The notes under the pieces were generated by a model. The model ran no database searches. It was not told the DNA's origin and saw only the letters and a list, made by a program, of their open reading frames with translations. Positions 1-7,904 of a DNA stretch of 17,169 nucleotides are shown here, in pieces. The translations under genes were made by a program, and so were the position numbers. Source of the DNA: DAOVQB01 sp023128935. Lineage in GTDB: Bacteria; Eisenbacteria; RBG-16-71-46; CAIMUX01; WJJG01. The stretch covers positions 1 to 17,169 of the forward strand of contig DAOVQB010000090.1 in NCBI GenBank assembly GCA_030628905.1. The letters are read 5' to 3'. Position 1 is the stretch's first letter; every line of letters begins with the position of its first letter.

Positions 1-91
1 CTGCTTCGGGCAAGAAAGCAGGAAGACCACGGCATCTCTGGAATGTCCCGCCTTGAGGTTCCTTGAGTTTTCCGCCAGGATTCTTAGCGGA

Positions 92-1432
92 TTAGATGCG
101 GTGAAAAGTCAGGCTAGCGGAAGGCATTGCATCAATTGCGGCTTGGATCGTTGGGTAGTCCCCCGTTCCATCAGGCTTTACGTAAGCATACCCAACGCTT
201 GCATCGGGCATGACACCAACGAAAAAACCGTCGTTGACATTGGGGGCACCCGGGAATTCCTCAAGCGCATACCAACCCAGATTTGTGTTTCCCCAGCCCC
301 AGTTCGTGTGGAAGAGGTAGCCGAATTCACCAATCCACCACCCATCAACCACAATTTCATGGTTGCCGATCTGATAGATGACTGGTCTACCGGCGTTGAT
401 CTCTTCGATTAGAGCCTCCGTGATCTCCTCGTAGGTCATGTTGCGACAAAAACGGAACATTATATCAGGATGATAGCGGAAGTACTCAGGCAGGACGAGC
501 CCCGGCGCCCAACCATTGATTGGTGTTCCACAGACGCCGAAATCGCCTTGCATCGCTAGCGCAAGCTCATAGAGGAGTTCGCCGATAGCCTCTTTTTGGG
601 CCATTGGGCTAGACACCCCAAGGCTGTCCGGCATTTCGGTCCAGGAATACCAATCCCTTATGTCAGCGTAGAGAGTGTCGCCTTCAGTGCTGCAACCAGG
701 GCACGAGTTGTCACCGGACCAAATCAATTCCAGCGGCTCGACAATCTCTCCCAGAGGCGGCCAATTATGGTACTTCATGACCTGTGCCGTCGCAACACCA
801 ACGCATCCCGGCGCACAGTGCTGACCGTAGCAGCCAATTGGGCAACACGTGCGATATGGCTGGTTCTGCCTCCATCGCGTTGTAAGCAGTGGTCCAACCC
901 GTGGCAGCCAGGACAGCGATGATCTGGTCAATCCATTGGCGAAAGTGTCCGGATCGACCAGGAAATGGTCCCAAGCAGCATAATGCATCGAGTTCATGCC
1001 CTTAGGTCCCGCGGAGCGGGGAACCGCGTCGAGACTACCGAATACGCTTGCGAAGGCTCGGAACTGGCGCAGGAGCGAACCGTGCACCTCTTGCGGCAAG
1101 CCGCGCCGTTGCTCGCAATCCCAAGGGCATTCGCCGGAGAACGCCTTGATAGGCGTGATGCCCTTCAGCGCAGGAACGACCACATAGCCTACCGGGTCGA
1201 GAGTGAAACAGTGAGCCAGGAGCGTGTCATCCGAGACAATTTCAATAACCTCGGCAATCGTGAGAACGTCGACTTCATTCCGTGTGTTCGTTGGGAAGGA
1301 CGCAAAAGCCAGCCAATTCTCGCAGATCCGTCGCATTTCTTCTGGTGAGGCCAATTCAGCCACGCCACTTCGAGGAACGATAGCGGCCAGGCAAATGACG
1401 AGGATAATGGACAGAAAGGGCTTTCGTGACAT
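92..1432 (-). CDS. Exported C10-family (streptopain-like) cysteine protease, truncated C-terminus
   Basis: A 446-residue protein with a Sec signal peptide (positive MSRK, hydrophobic core to about residue 25), so it is exported and probably secreted. Residues 30-100 resemble the Spi/C10 inhibitory propeptide (ENWLAF, then GYVVVPALKGITPIKAF). The catalytic domain follows. The nucleophile is Cys210 in GCVGVATAQVMKYHNWP, which aligns with the GCVATATAQIMKYH region of streptopain. The general-base His358 is in GNHEIVVDGWW, and the conserved FHTNWGWG strand is near residue 375. It likely degrades extracellular protein or peptides. The protein ends oddly: residues 416-435 (YVKPDGTGDYPTIQAAIDAM) look like the first strand of a right-handed beta-helix domain, but a stop comes ten residues later. 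No frame in the 91 bases to the window edge clearly resumes such a domain. The ATG start has AGGAG eight bases upstream. The family is confident; the substrate is unknown. Confidence 0.88.
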   Translation of the reverse strand: MSRKPFLSIILVICLAAIVPRSGVAELASPEEMRRICENWLAFASFPTNTRNEVDVLTIAEVIEIVSDDTLLAHCFTLDPVGYVVVPALKGITPIKAFSGECPWDCEQRRGLPQEVHGSLLRQFRAFASVFGSLDAVPRSAGPKGMNSMHYAAWDHFLVDPDTFANGLTRSSLSWLPRVGPLLTTRWRQNQPYRTCCPIGCYGQHCAPGCVGVATAQVMKYHNWPPLGEIVEPLELIWSGDNSCPGCSTEGDTLYADIRDWYSWTEMPDSLGVSSPMAQKEAIGELLYELALAMQGDFGVCGTPINGWAPGLVLPEYFRYHPDIMFRFCRNMTYEEITEALIEEINAGRPVIYQIGNHEIVVDGWWIGEFGYLFHTNWGWGNTNLGWYALEEFPGAPNVNDGFFVGVMPDASVGYAYVKPDGTGDYPTIQAAIDAMPSASLTFHRI

Positions 1433-1508
1433 GTGCGCACCTCCTGGGGAATGAAGGCCTGAGATACATATGCCCTTGGCCAGAGTCGCTCAGAACAGGA
1501 ATTGGCTA

Positions 1509-2306
1509 TTATCGATAGTCCCATTTGATTCGGCCCCAATTGCGTTCAAGCACGGGGCTCGGTGACTGGCACGGGTCCGGTTCACAGGAGTCGAGTTCAA
1601 AATGCGGTACCCCGCCGAGGTCGATACACGTTGAAGGGGAAAGGAGATGGCAGTCCTCTCCAATGCAACACGCAATAGGACCCGGCGGACCAATGCCAGT
1701 GGGGCAGACGTACTGACCATCTGTGAACAATCCAATTGCACCGAATTGAGCCGCACTCCACTTGGTTGGCACAGCCCCACAGTTCGCGGTTCCTCCAAAA
1801 CCACTCACGGGATTGCTGGCAAGAGGGATAATGCCTTCATGATAGGCATATCCGGCAAAGAAATACACGGGAACGAAATTCCCTTGCCAGGGCAGTCCTG
1901 TGACAACAAGCGTCGTGCCTTCGTTCGGTCCCGGCCAGCCGACAGAAGCGATCTCAAGGCCGCCTTCCGGGAAGCATCCAGCATGGGCGGTAATCAGGTA
2001 GGATGCCTCATCGTACTCCGCCAATCCGAATTCGACGCCGCACCATTCCTTGTCGTTCTGCCAGGCAGCCAAAACAAACCAGATGGATCCGTCTCCAGTG
2101 TCGATTCTGTTCAATTGGCCATCGCAGCTATTGATCGGGAAATGGTTCAAGTAATGCTGACACCACCCCTCCGGGGGTGGACTGCTGGAGAACTGCAGGC
2201 TCGACGCGTAGTGAGCGATGAAGACACCATCCTCAAGATTGCTGGGATCGGCAGAAGCGGCTGCCACAGCGACAAGCAGTACGAAGAACACATACACGAA
2301 TCTCAT
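1509..2306 (-). CDS. Small exported cysteine-rich protein of unknown function
   Basis: A 265-residue protein with a clear signal peptide (MRFVYVFFVLLVAVAAASA, cleavage near residue 19). I do not recognise a family for the central 190 residues, which look like a compact beta-rich secreted domain (repeated G, W and aromatics; Cys at several points). The C-terminal region from residue 213 has six cysteines in a pattern CC-x4-C-x7-C-x13-C-x4-C, seen in many exported proteins of uncultured FCB-like bacteria. It is followed by a Ser/Pro linker and the tail VLERNWGRIKWDYR. The tail could be a sorting or anchoring signal, but that is inference. The ATG is preceded by AGGGGG at about six bases. The next gene in the same direction, the C10 protease, begins 76 bases downstream, so the two may be co-transcribed exported products. 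Confidence 0.72.
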   Translation of the reverse strand: MRFVYVFFVLLVAVAAASADPSNLEDGVFIAHYASSLQFSSSPPPEGWCQHYLNHFPINSCDGQLNRIDTGDGSIWFVLAAWQNDKEWCGVEFGLAEYDEASYLITAHAGCFPEGGLEIASVGWPGPNEGTTLVVTGLPWQGNFVPVYFFAGYAYHEGIIPLASNPVSGFGGTANCGAVPTKWSAAQFGAIGLFTDGQYVCPTGIGPPGPIACCIGEDCHLLSPSTCIDLGGVPHFELDSCEPDPCQSPSPVLERNWGRIKWDYR

Positions 2307-2427
2307 GACGGAACCCCCTTGGTCTCACCCGATGCCGGACATCGCCATGCATCGGCAACAGCACCAGTGGACAGGGATGCCCCATGGGTCACATCCCCAG
2401 AATGAGGTTCTCGGATGTCCTGTTAGT

Positions 2428-2456
2428 AAGGTAGATCAGCTTCGCACAAATCGCAA
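2428..2456 (-). promoter_or_regulatory. Weak sigma70-like promoter candidate for the exported-protein gene
   Basis: On the minus strand TTGCGA (complement of 2451-2456) and TACCTT (complement of 2428-2433) are separated by exactly 17 bases, about 120 bases upstream of the ATG at 2306. The matches to consensus are four of six and three of six, so this is only a candidate. It lies in the AT-richer part of the 357-base gap between the anti-sigma gene and this gene. Apart from this and the palindrome at 2543-2556, I see nothing else in the gap and no credible terminator. Confidence 0.2.
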
Positions 2457-2542
2457 CAATAAAAGACATTAACATGCCACTATTTGCGCGCAAGTCCGGA
2501 GTGTGCGTGATAAGCGATTATCTGGCAGCGCACCGCCCGCCA

Positions 2543-2556
2543 TACAGCCGGCTGTA
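2543..2556. promoter_or_regulatory. 14-base perfect palindrome, possible operator
   Basis: TACAGCCGGCTGTA is a perfect inverted repeat with no spacer. It sits in the gap 108 bases downstream of the anti-sigma stop and about 237 bases upstream of the exported-protein start. With no loop it is a poor hairpin terminator and has no adjoining T-run, so a dimeric regulator site is the better guess. It could also be chance. Confidence 0.3.
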
Positions 2557-2663
2557 AACCCTCGCTCTCTACTGCCCTGCTTGGAAGATGCGTGATCAGG
2601 TGCGCGAGGTCCTGGGTGATCCGGGAGCAATGGGACCCTTGGCCTGGATAACTCACCAGCCCT

Positions 2664-3698
2664 CTACTCTCCGATCGCCTCCCGCAACTCATTCAACTGA
2701 ACAGCTGCTTGAGCCCCATACCCTGGGCTCTCTACCAAGGCCTCAAGCTGTTCGATGGCGCGAGACGGGTCGGAGCGCAGCAGATGAGCCTGGGCCAAAT
2801 ACCACCGGGCGCGATCCGAGAGGACTGGCAAGGAGGATGACAGCGCCATCTCTAGGTAAGTCACCGCGGAATCAGGCTGCTCGGCCAGAAGAAAGCTCAA
2901 CCCCGCATAGAAGGCCATCTGGGTGGGTGGCGCTTCGAGCGAGCCAAACTCCTCGCTCTCGACCTCCGGCCCCGCTGGCAACACTCCCTCAGGGCGAATA
3001 CCAGCGGATCCAGCACCCCGAGCGCCTGCAGCCGGGGGCTCCGCGCCAATGACCGTGGTCCCCCTGAAGTCGGTCGCTTCCCGGAAGGCCGCTGACAGAA
3101 TCCGCGAGGCCTTCGCGTACTGGCCCTCTGCATATAAGGTCATGCCGTGCCGGTACATCAGATCCGCCTTCCCGCCACTGTCTGCTCGGATCTCCATCTG
3201 CACGTAGTCGATTGCCTCCAGGCGCGCCAGATCCGCCAGGTTCGGGCCCCCGCTCTGCTGCCATAAAACGACTGCCACGACAGCGGCTGCCGCCAGCGCT
3301 GGAGCCAGAGTTCGCCAAGCGCCGTGCCATCCTGCAGCAGGAGAAAAAGGCTTGAGGAGCCGGTTCAGCCAACTGCCCGTGCTGGTCTGGCCATCGACGC
3401 GCCCTGCCCTGACAGACTCGACTGGCTCAATAGGCGTATCCAAAGAGATTCCGTCGGCCAATGCTACGCCCATGATTCCCAGCTCCGGGTTGGCCGCCAG
3501 GCGAGCTGCCACCCGGCCCGGGTCGGACTGAACGGCGCTCATGAAGGGGGACATGCCATAGAGCCTCTCCTGGCATGCGGGGCAACTGGACAGGTGCTTC
3601 TCAAAAAGGGCCTGGTCACTGGGGGCCAGCAGGCCCAGTTCGTAGGCGGCCAGCAGGGTGCCCTTCTCCGGGTCGACACAGTGGGTTGTCTCACTCAT
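2664..3698 (-). CDS. Membrane-anchored zinc-finger anti-sigma factor with C-terminal TPR domain
   Basis: A 344-residue protein. Residues 1-50 form an anti-sigma zinc finger of the ZAS type: His35, Cys39 and Cys42 in HLSSCPAC, with His6 or Cys7 as a possible further ligand. This domain would bind the ECF sigma factor in the cytoplasm. A linker is followed by a single hydrophobic span at about 129-147 (LAPALAAAAVVAVVLW). Residues 155-344 are helical with TPR-like pairs (for example MYRHGMTLYAEGQYAKASRIL and a cluster at 260-325), interrupted by a Pro/Gly/Ala-rich loop at 218-258. If the span is real, the TPR part is periplasmic and would act as the sensor or protein-interaction end. The ATG overlaps the sigma stop codon as ATGA (3695-3698), indicating translational coupling, which is normal for sigma/anti-sigma pairs. 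Confidence 0.85.
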   Translation of the reverse strand: MSETTHCVDPEKGTLLAAYELGLLAPSDQALFEKHLSSCPACQERLYGMSPFMSAVQSDPGRVAARLAANPELGIMGVALADGISLDTPIEPVESVRAGRVDGQTSTGSWLNRLLKPFSPAAGWHGAWRTLAPALAAAAVVAVVLWQQSGGPNLADLARLEAIDYVQMEIRADSGGKADLMYRHGMTLYAEGQYAKASRILSAAFREATDFRGTTVIGAEPPAAGARGAGSAGIRPEGVLPAGPEVESEEFGSLEAPPTQMAFYAGLSFLLAEQPDSAVTYLEMALSSSLPVLSDRARWYLAQAHLLRSDPSRAIEQLEALVESPGYGAQAAVQLNELREAIGE

Positions 3699-4321
3699 GA
3701 CCTATCCCTCTCATGAAGGATCTCCCGCAACCGGTTCCGGCAACGGTGCAGGGCGACATAAAGGCCGCTCCGGGACATCTCCTCAAAATCCTGACCCAAC
3801 AGATCCATGGCGCGTTGAGAGATCTCCCGCGGGCTCCCGCCCACCGCCAGACTCTCCATAATCCGTCGAAAGAGCACCCCACAGCGCGGGTTCCTACGCG
3901 CTAGGAGGGAAATCGCTTCGAGAATGCGCTCGGCTGCCCCTTCGGGGCCGTTGTCACCGGGGATCCCATGGCAGCGGGCGCGTGATACGTCGAGGGTCCC
4001 ATGAAAACGCTCATCAAAAGGCTCCCCGCGGTCGAGCTTCTCTCTCTTCTGGTAGTAGTTTCCGATGACATTGCGCAATACCGCCATGCTCCAAACCAGC
4101 ATCCCACGTCCGACTGCACGTGTCGCGTGCTTGGTGTGGACGATCCGTAGTGCCTCCTGGACAACGTCCTCCAGATCGTCCCTTCGCACCCTTCGTTTGG
4201 CGACATCCAAGAGTCTTACGCGGAGCATCTCAAAAAGGACGGTTTCCGCCTGGCTATCCCCCAATCTCGCCAGGCTGGAGAGCTGGTCCAATGACACATC
4301 TGTGAAGCGCGGGCGGTTCAT
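3695..4321 (-). CDS. ECF-type RNA polymerase sigma factor
   Basis: With the start chosen here the product is 208 residues, usual for an ECF sigma factor. Sigma region 2 is seen in DDLEDVVQEALRIVHTKHA followed by the VWSMAVLRNVIGNYYQKREK segment. Region 4, the helix-turn-helix that reads the -35 element, is in the last 80 residues (SPREISQRAMDLL...SGLYVALHRCRNRLREIL). The reading frame is open further upstream as far as a TTG at 4558, but the ATG at 4321 has GAGG five bases upstream and begins just before the conserved domain. An ATG at 4408 with GGAGAG is an alternative start. The anti-sigma gene follows with an ATGA overlap, and a TPR-CHAT protease gene is divergent. The factor probably drives its own module, but no clear autoregulatory promoter pair was recognised. 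Confidence 0.85.
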   Translation of the reverse strand: MNRPRFTDVSLDQLSSLARLGDSQAETVLFEMLRVRLLDVAKRRVRRDDLEDVVQEALRIVHTKHATRAVGRGMLVWSMAVLRNVIGNYYQKREKLDRGEPFDERFHGTLDVSRARCHGIPGDNGPEGAAERILEAISLLARRNPRCGVLFRRIMESLAVGGSPREISQRAMDLLGQDFEEMSRSGLYVALHRCRNRLREILHERDRS

Positions 4322-4538
4322 CCAAGCCTCAATACCATGCGCGCGCAACGCCAAACCACATGGTTCCCAGGAAGGAGCTCCTGAGAGCCTACAGCTTCTC
4401 TCTAGCATGGGACTCTCCAGGTCCCGTAGTCGCTCCAGCCGGCAGCTTCCGGGAAGGAGCTGGCCGGCCACGTAAACGCCCCCAAGAAAGTTCCCGATTC
4501 CGTCTTGCCCTGTACCTGCCAATGTAACGATACTGGAG
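4322..4538. promoter_or_regulatory. Divergent control region between sigma factor and TPR-CHAT gene
   Basis: This 217-base region separates the two divergently read genes and must hold the promoters for both unless one gene starts further in. It contains a 10-base perfect palindrome, TGGCCGGCCA, at 4461-4470. No convincing promoter pair or ECF-type -35/-10 pair was found on either strand. The role is inferred from gene orientation only. Confidence 0.4.
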
Positions 4539-7500
4539 GTGTGTATCCTGAACGCCAATTCATTCCGATGCTTGGCCCGAATTTCTCACCAGGGTCTATG
4601 CCCCTGGGGGATTCTTGGTGTCCCGCACTCCAGTAGGCAAGGACCTTCGCGCAGACAGGCAGCCGCCAACCCCACACACTCGGCCCTGTCCTTCATTCTG
4701 TTGCTTGTGATGGCGGGGCCAACCAACGCAGCTCAATTGACCAATACAACATCGTTGACCGACGCGGTTAAACTGACTGATGCCGCACCGGCACCACACG
4801 CGGACCAACTGGCCGACGCCGCACCGGCACCAGGCGCGGCTTTGCCAACCGCCGGGCAAGCCTGGGTACTCCACCTCAGAGGTCAACATGAAGAGGCCGC
4901 GAACCTCGCGCGGGATGCCTTGGCTGCGAATCCATCGGATGCTCGATCTGCCTATATATTCGCTCATGCCCTGGAGGCGCTAGACCGCACGGAGGAGGCT
5001 GGCGCCTTTCTCCGACTCCATGGAGTCGAGCATCCGAGGACAGGCACTGCTCCACTTGGACTGGGGCAGCTCAGGCTGAAGGAGAGGAAATTCTCCGAGG
5101 CCGAGAGCCTGCTCACGCTGGCCCTGAAGCATTTCCGGGATATGGACAACGCCAGCGGCGAGATTGTTGCCCTCTGTGGGCTGGCTGAATTGCGGAGCCG
5201 AGCAGAACAGCCCGAAGAGGCACAGATCCTCCTTAAAACGGCCATGGCGGCTGCCGAGCGGCTGAAGGAACAGATGACCATCGCCTCGATTCACCTGCAG
5301 ACCGGTCTGCTCCTGATTTCCAAGGGGGAGCAGCAAGGGGCCGCAGAGCAGTTCCGGCAGCTTCTCGAAACAGCCCAGACGCTCCAACTGCCAATGTGGA
5401 TAGGAGATGCCCATCTACAACTGTCCAGACTGGCCCGCTGGCAGATGGATCTCGAGAGTGCCATGTTCCACCGCGAAGCGGCCCTGACAGCCTATCGAGA
5501 AGCCAATGATTGGTCGGGAGAAGCAAGGGCGCTGCACTATATCGCCGTCATCCACCTCATTCGTGGCGAGCTGACCCGGGCAATGGACCTGCTGCATGTT
5601 GCCTTGCACAGGGCGCGTGAAGCGGGAGACCAGGGCGAGGTCTACAGCTGTCTCGGGGATCTTGGCGCGCTCAACTATCTCCTTGGCAACGAGGCGTTGG
5701 CGATCGACCAGTACGAGGAGGCCATCGGCGCCGCAGGCGACCTGCTGCCCAAGACTCGGATCGCGGGAATGCTGAGCAATATCGGCCTCATCCTAGTCGA
5801 CCAGCTGCGTTTCTCCGAAGCCCAAACCTACTTCGAGCGTGCCCTCGCCATCCTGGAAACAGCGAGCGATCGCCGGACCGAGGCCCCGATACTGGCTAGC
5901 TCCGGGCGCTGCCTGTGCATGACGGGCAACTACAAGGAAGGCATCCAGAGATTGGAGAAGGCCGCGGTCCTGGCACGCACCTGGGACATGTCCCTCAAGG
6001 AAGCCCAAACACTCTCGGACATAGCCCAGTGCTACCTCAGCTTGGGCGACTTGGAAGCCGCGGCGGAGTCTTTCGAAAAGGCCTCCCAGGTGGCCAAGGC
6101 TGCGGGCAGCTTCATGATCCAGGCCGGGGTCCTGCCGGGCCAGGCGAGAGTGGCCCGCATGCAAGGCGAGCGCGAAGAAGCCCTGCGCCTATTCGAAGAG
6201 GCCATGGAAGTCTTTGAGGGGGTTCGGGCTCGATCGCAGGGTTCCCAGCGGGTTCAGACGCACTACTTCGGTCGGAAAAGCTACATCTACGAGGAGACCG
6301 TGGATCTTCTGTGGGAGGTGAGCCAGTTGGAGCCCGCGCCCGATGCGCAAGACGCACAGCGCCCTGCGTATGCCCGCCAGGCGTTCGCCGTTGCTCAACG
6401 AGCCAAGGCCCGCTCCTTCCTCGATCTGCTCACCGAAGCAAATGTCGATCTGCGCTTTCGTGCGGATCTGCGGTACCAACAACACGAGCATGGGATCGAA
6501 GAGCGAATCGAGCAGCTGATCGGGCGGGGCGAGACATCCGGCCCGGGGAAAAGCCCTTCAATTGAGGTGCAGATTGCGGAGCTTCAGGAGGAGCTAGATA
6601 TTCTAGAGGATGAGTTGCGCAGGAAAGACCCCCGCTACGCCGAGCTTAAATATCCGCGTCCATGCAGCCTGGCGGAATTACAGGACCACATCCTGGAACC
6701 AGGAGAGCTGCTGCTCGAGTACTTCCTCGGCGATAGCGCCTCCTACGCCTGGGCAGTCACGCGCGAGGAGTTCCGCTTCCTCAGATTGTCCTCCAGAGCA
6801 GTGATCGAAGCACAGGTGCGCGATCTGCTACCACTGCTGCGCGACTACAACATCCTGGGCGCAAATCCCACCTACCTCATCGACCCAGTTCTGCGCCTTT
6901 CCCGGGAGCTGATCGAGCCGGTTGCAGCACAATGCCAGCACGCGAAAAGGGTCATTGTCGCGCCGCATGGCATCCTCCATTACTTGCCCTTTGAAATCCT
7001 CCTAACCGAAAACCCCAGCCGCAAGGGGGCGACTCTCGTGTCGGACGAGGATAGCTCAGCGGCAGAGATAAGCTTCGCGTCCTTGCCTTACCTGATCATG
7101 CAGACCGATCTGATCTATGTTCCGTCTGTGAGTGCACTTGCCCTCCTCAGGACATCCCTTGCCGAGAAGCCCACCGCAGGTACCAGCGGTATCCTCCTGG
7201 TGGGAAACCCCTCGCTCCCCGAAGCAGGGCAGGGCAGCATTTTCGCCCAAGTGACAGAGAGCCACCGCGCCGCCCCCTTGCCGTTCGCAGCGGAGGAACT
7301 CGCGAGCATCGGGGCTCTATTCCCGCCGGATCAGACGAGGGTGCTGACTGGGAAGTTGGCCACTCCCGCTGCCCTGGGGAGGGCAGTGAAAGGCAACTCC
7401 TACGAGTTTGTGCACATCGCTGCCCACGGACTCTTCAACGAGAGGCGCCCTCGCTTCTCAGGACTCCTGCTCAGCCCCGATGAGGCGATCAATGACGATG

Positions 7501-7904
7501 GATTCCTGACCGCCGGCGAAGTCTTTGGCCTGGAGCTGACTTGTGACCAGATCGTACTTTCAGCCTGCTCCTCAGCTCTTGGGGAGCGAGTAACTGGCGA
7601 AGGCTTGATTGGCCTGACACGCGCCTTCCTGTACGCAGGTTCAAGAAATGTCGTGGCGGCCCTTTGGGAGGTCTCCGGAGAGGCAACCGCCTATTTCATG
7701 CGCAACCTCTATGAGATCGCCCTCCGAGAAGGCGGGGGACGGGCACACGCAGTCGCCGAGGCCAAGCGGCACATGATTCAGGGCACGGGAGAATCAGGCG
7801 GGAAGCAGCTTCACGTCGGCGCCCTGAGTGGCAGCCAGCGCGAGGTGTGCCTGTCACACCCCTATTTCTGGGCCGCATTCGTGCTGACCGGGGAAGGGCA
7901 GTAG
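4539..7904 (+). CDS. Exported TPR-CHAT protein (caspase-like protease)
   Basis: A 1121-residue protein. A hydrophobic stretch at 48-60 ending in a TNAA-type cleavage site looks like a signal peptide behind a long N-terminus. Residues 66-106 are low-complexity (LTD and AAPAP repeats). Residues 107-560 carry roughly ten TPR-like helical pairs, and 650-697 is a probable coiled coil. The CHAT domain occupies about 720-1121: PHGILHYLPFEILL near 809, the catalytic His963 in HIAAHG, Cys1010 in VLSACSSALG, then ALWEVS and the terminal HPYFWAAFVLTGEG. Both dyad residues are present, so it is probably an active protease. The TPRs would sense a ligand or partner. The start is uncertain: the GTG at 4539 has GGAG immediately adjacent rather than spaced, so a start a few codons downstream is possible. 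It is divergent from the sigma/anti-sigma pair. TPR-CHAT proteins include Csx29, the protease of the CRISPR Craspase complex, but no cas gene is present here. Confidence 0.87.
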   Translation: MCILNANSFRCLARISHQGLCPWGILGVPHSSRQGPSRRQAAANPTHSALSFILLLVMAGPTNAAQLTNTTSLTDAVKLTDAAPAPHADQLADAAPAPGAALPTAGQAWVLHLRGQHEEAANLARDALAANPSDARSAYIFAHALEALDRTEEAGAFLRLHGVEHPRTGTAPLGLGQLRLKERKFSEAESLLTLALKHFRDMDNASGEIVALCGLAELRSRAEQPEEAQILLKTAMAAAERLKEQMTIASIHLQTGLLLISKGEQQGAAEQFRQLLETAQTLQLPMWIGDAHLQLSRLARWQMDLESAMFHREAALTAYREANDWSGEARALHYIAVIHLIRGELTRAMDLLHVALHRAREAGDQGEVYSCLGDLGALNYLLGNEALAIDQYEEAIGAAGDLLPKTRIAGMLSNIGLILVDQLRFSEAQTYFERALAILETASDRRTEAPILASSGRCLCMTGNYKEGIQRLEKAAVLARTWDMSLKEAQTLSDIAQCYLSLGDLEAAAESFEKASQVAKAAGSFMIQAGVLPGQARVARMQGEREEALRLFEEAMEVFEGVRARSQGSQRVQTHYFGRKSYIYEETVDLLWEVSQLEPAPDAQDAQRPAYARQAFAVAQRAKARSFLDLLTEANVDLRFRADLRYQQHEHGIEERIEQLIGRGETSGPGKSPSIEVQIAELQEELDILEDELRRKDPRYAELKYPRPCSLAELQDHILEPGELLLEYFLGDSASYAWAVTREEFRFLRLSSRAVIEAQVRDLLPLLRDYNILGANPTYLIDPVLRLSRELIEPVAAQCQHAKRVIVAPHGILHYLPFEILLTENPSRKGATLVSDEDSSAAEISFASLPYLIMQTDLIYVPSVSALALLRTSLAEKPTAGTSGILLVGNPSLPEAGQGSIFAQVTESHRAAPLPFAAEELASIGALFPPDQTRVLTGKLATPAALGRAVKGNSYEFVHIAAHGLFNERRPRFSGLLLSPDEAINDDGFLTAGEVFGLELTCDQIVLSACSSALGERVTGEGLIGLTRAFLYAGSRNVVAALWEVSGEATAYFMRNLYEIALREGGGRAHAVAEAKRHMIQGTGESGGKQLHVGALSGSQREVCLSHPYFWAAFVLTGEGQ
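4771..4842 (+). repeat. 36-base in-frame tandem repeat encoding Ala/Pro-rich linker
   Basis: Two 36-base units, 4771-4806 and 4807-4842, agree at 28 of the first 33 positions. Both contain GCCGCACCGGCACCA. They encode KLTDAAPAPHAD-like and QLADAAPAPGAA-like 12-residue units, preceded by shorter QLTNTT and SLTDAV echoes. The repeat lies between the signal peptide and the first TPR of the CHAT protein and is probably a flexible linker. Confidence 0.8.

Noticed and set aside
1647..2405. 252-codon plus-strand open frame over the exported-protein gene
   Set aside because: It lies opposite a gene with a clear signal peptide, ribosome site and Cys motif. Its translation shows no domain and is typical of an antisense shadow in GC-rich DNA.
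4505..4534. Promoter-like pair TTGCCC and GATACT with an 18-base gap before the CHAT gene
   Set aside because: It would start the transcript at about 4541, inside or after the GTG start at 4539. It fits only if the real start is further downstream, so it is not called.
4539..7904. CRISPR-associated Csx29 (Craspase) identity for the TPR-CHAT protein
   Set aside because: There are no cas genes or repeat arrays in the window, and the protein has a signal peptide, so it is a TPR-CHAT protein of another setting.
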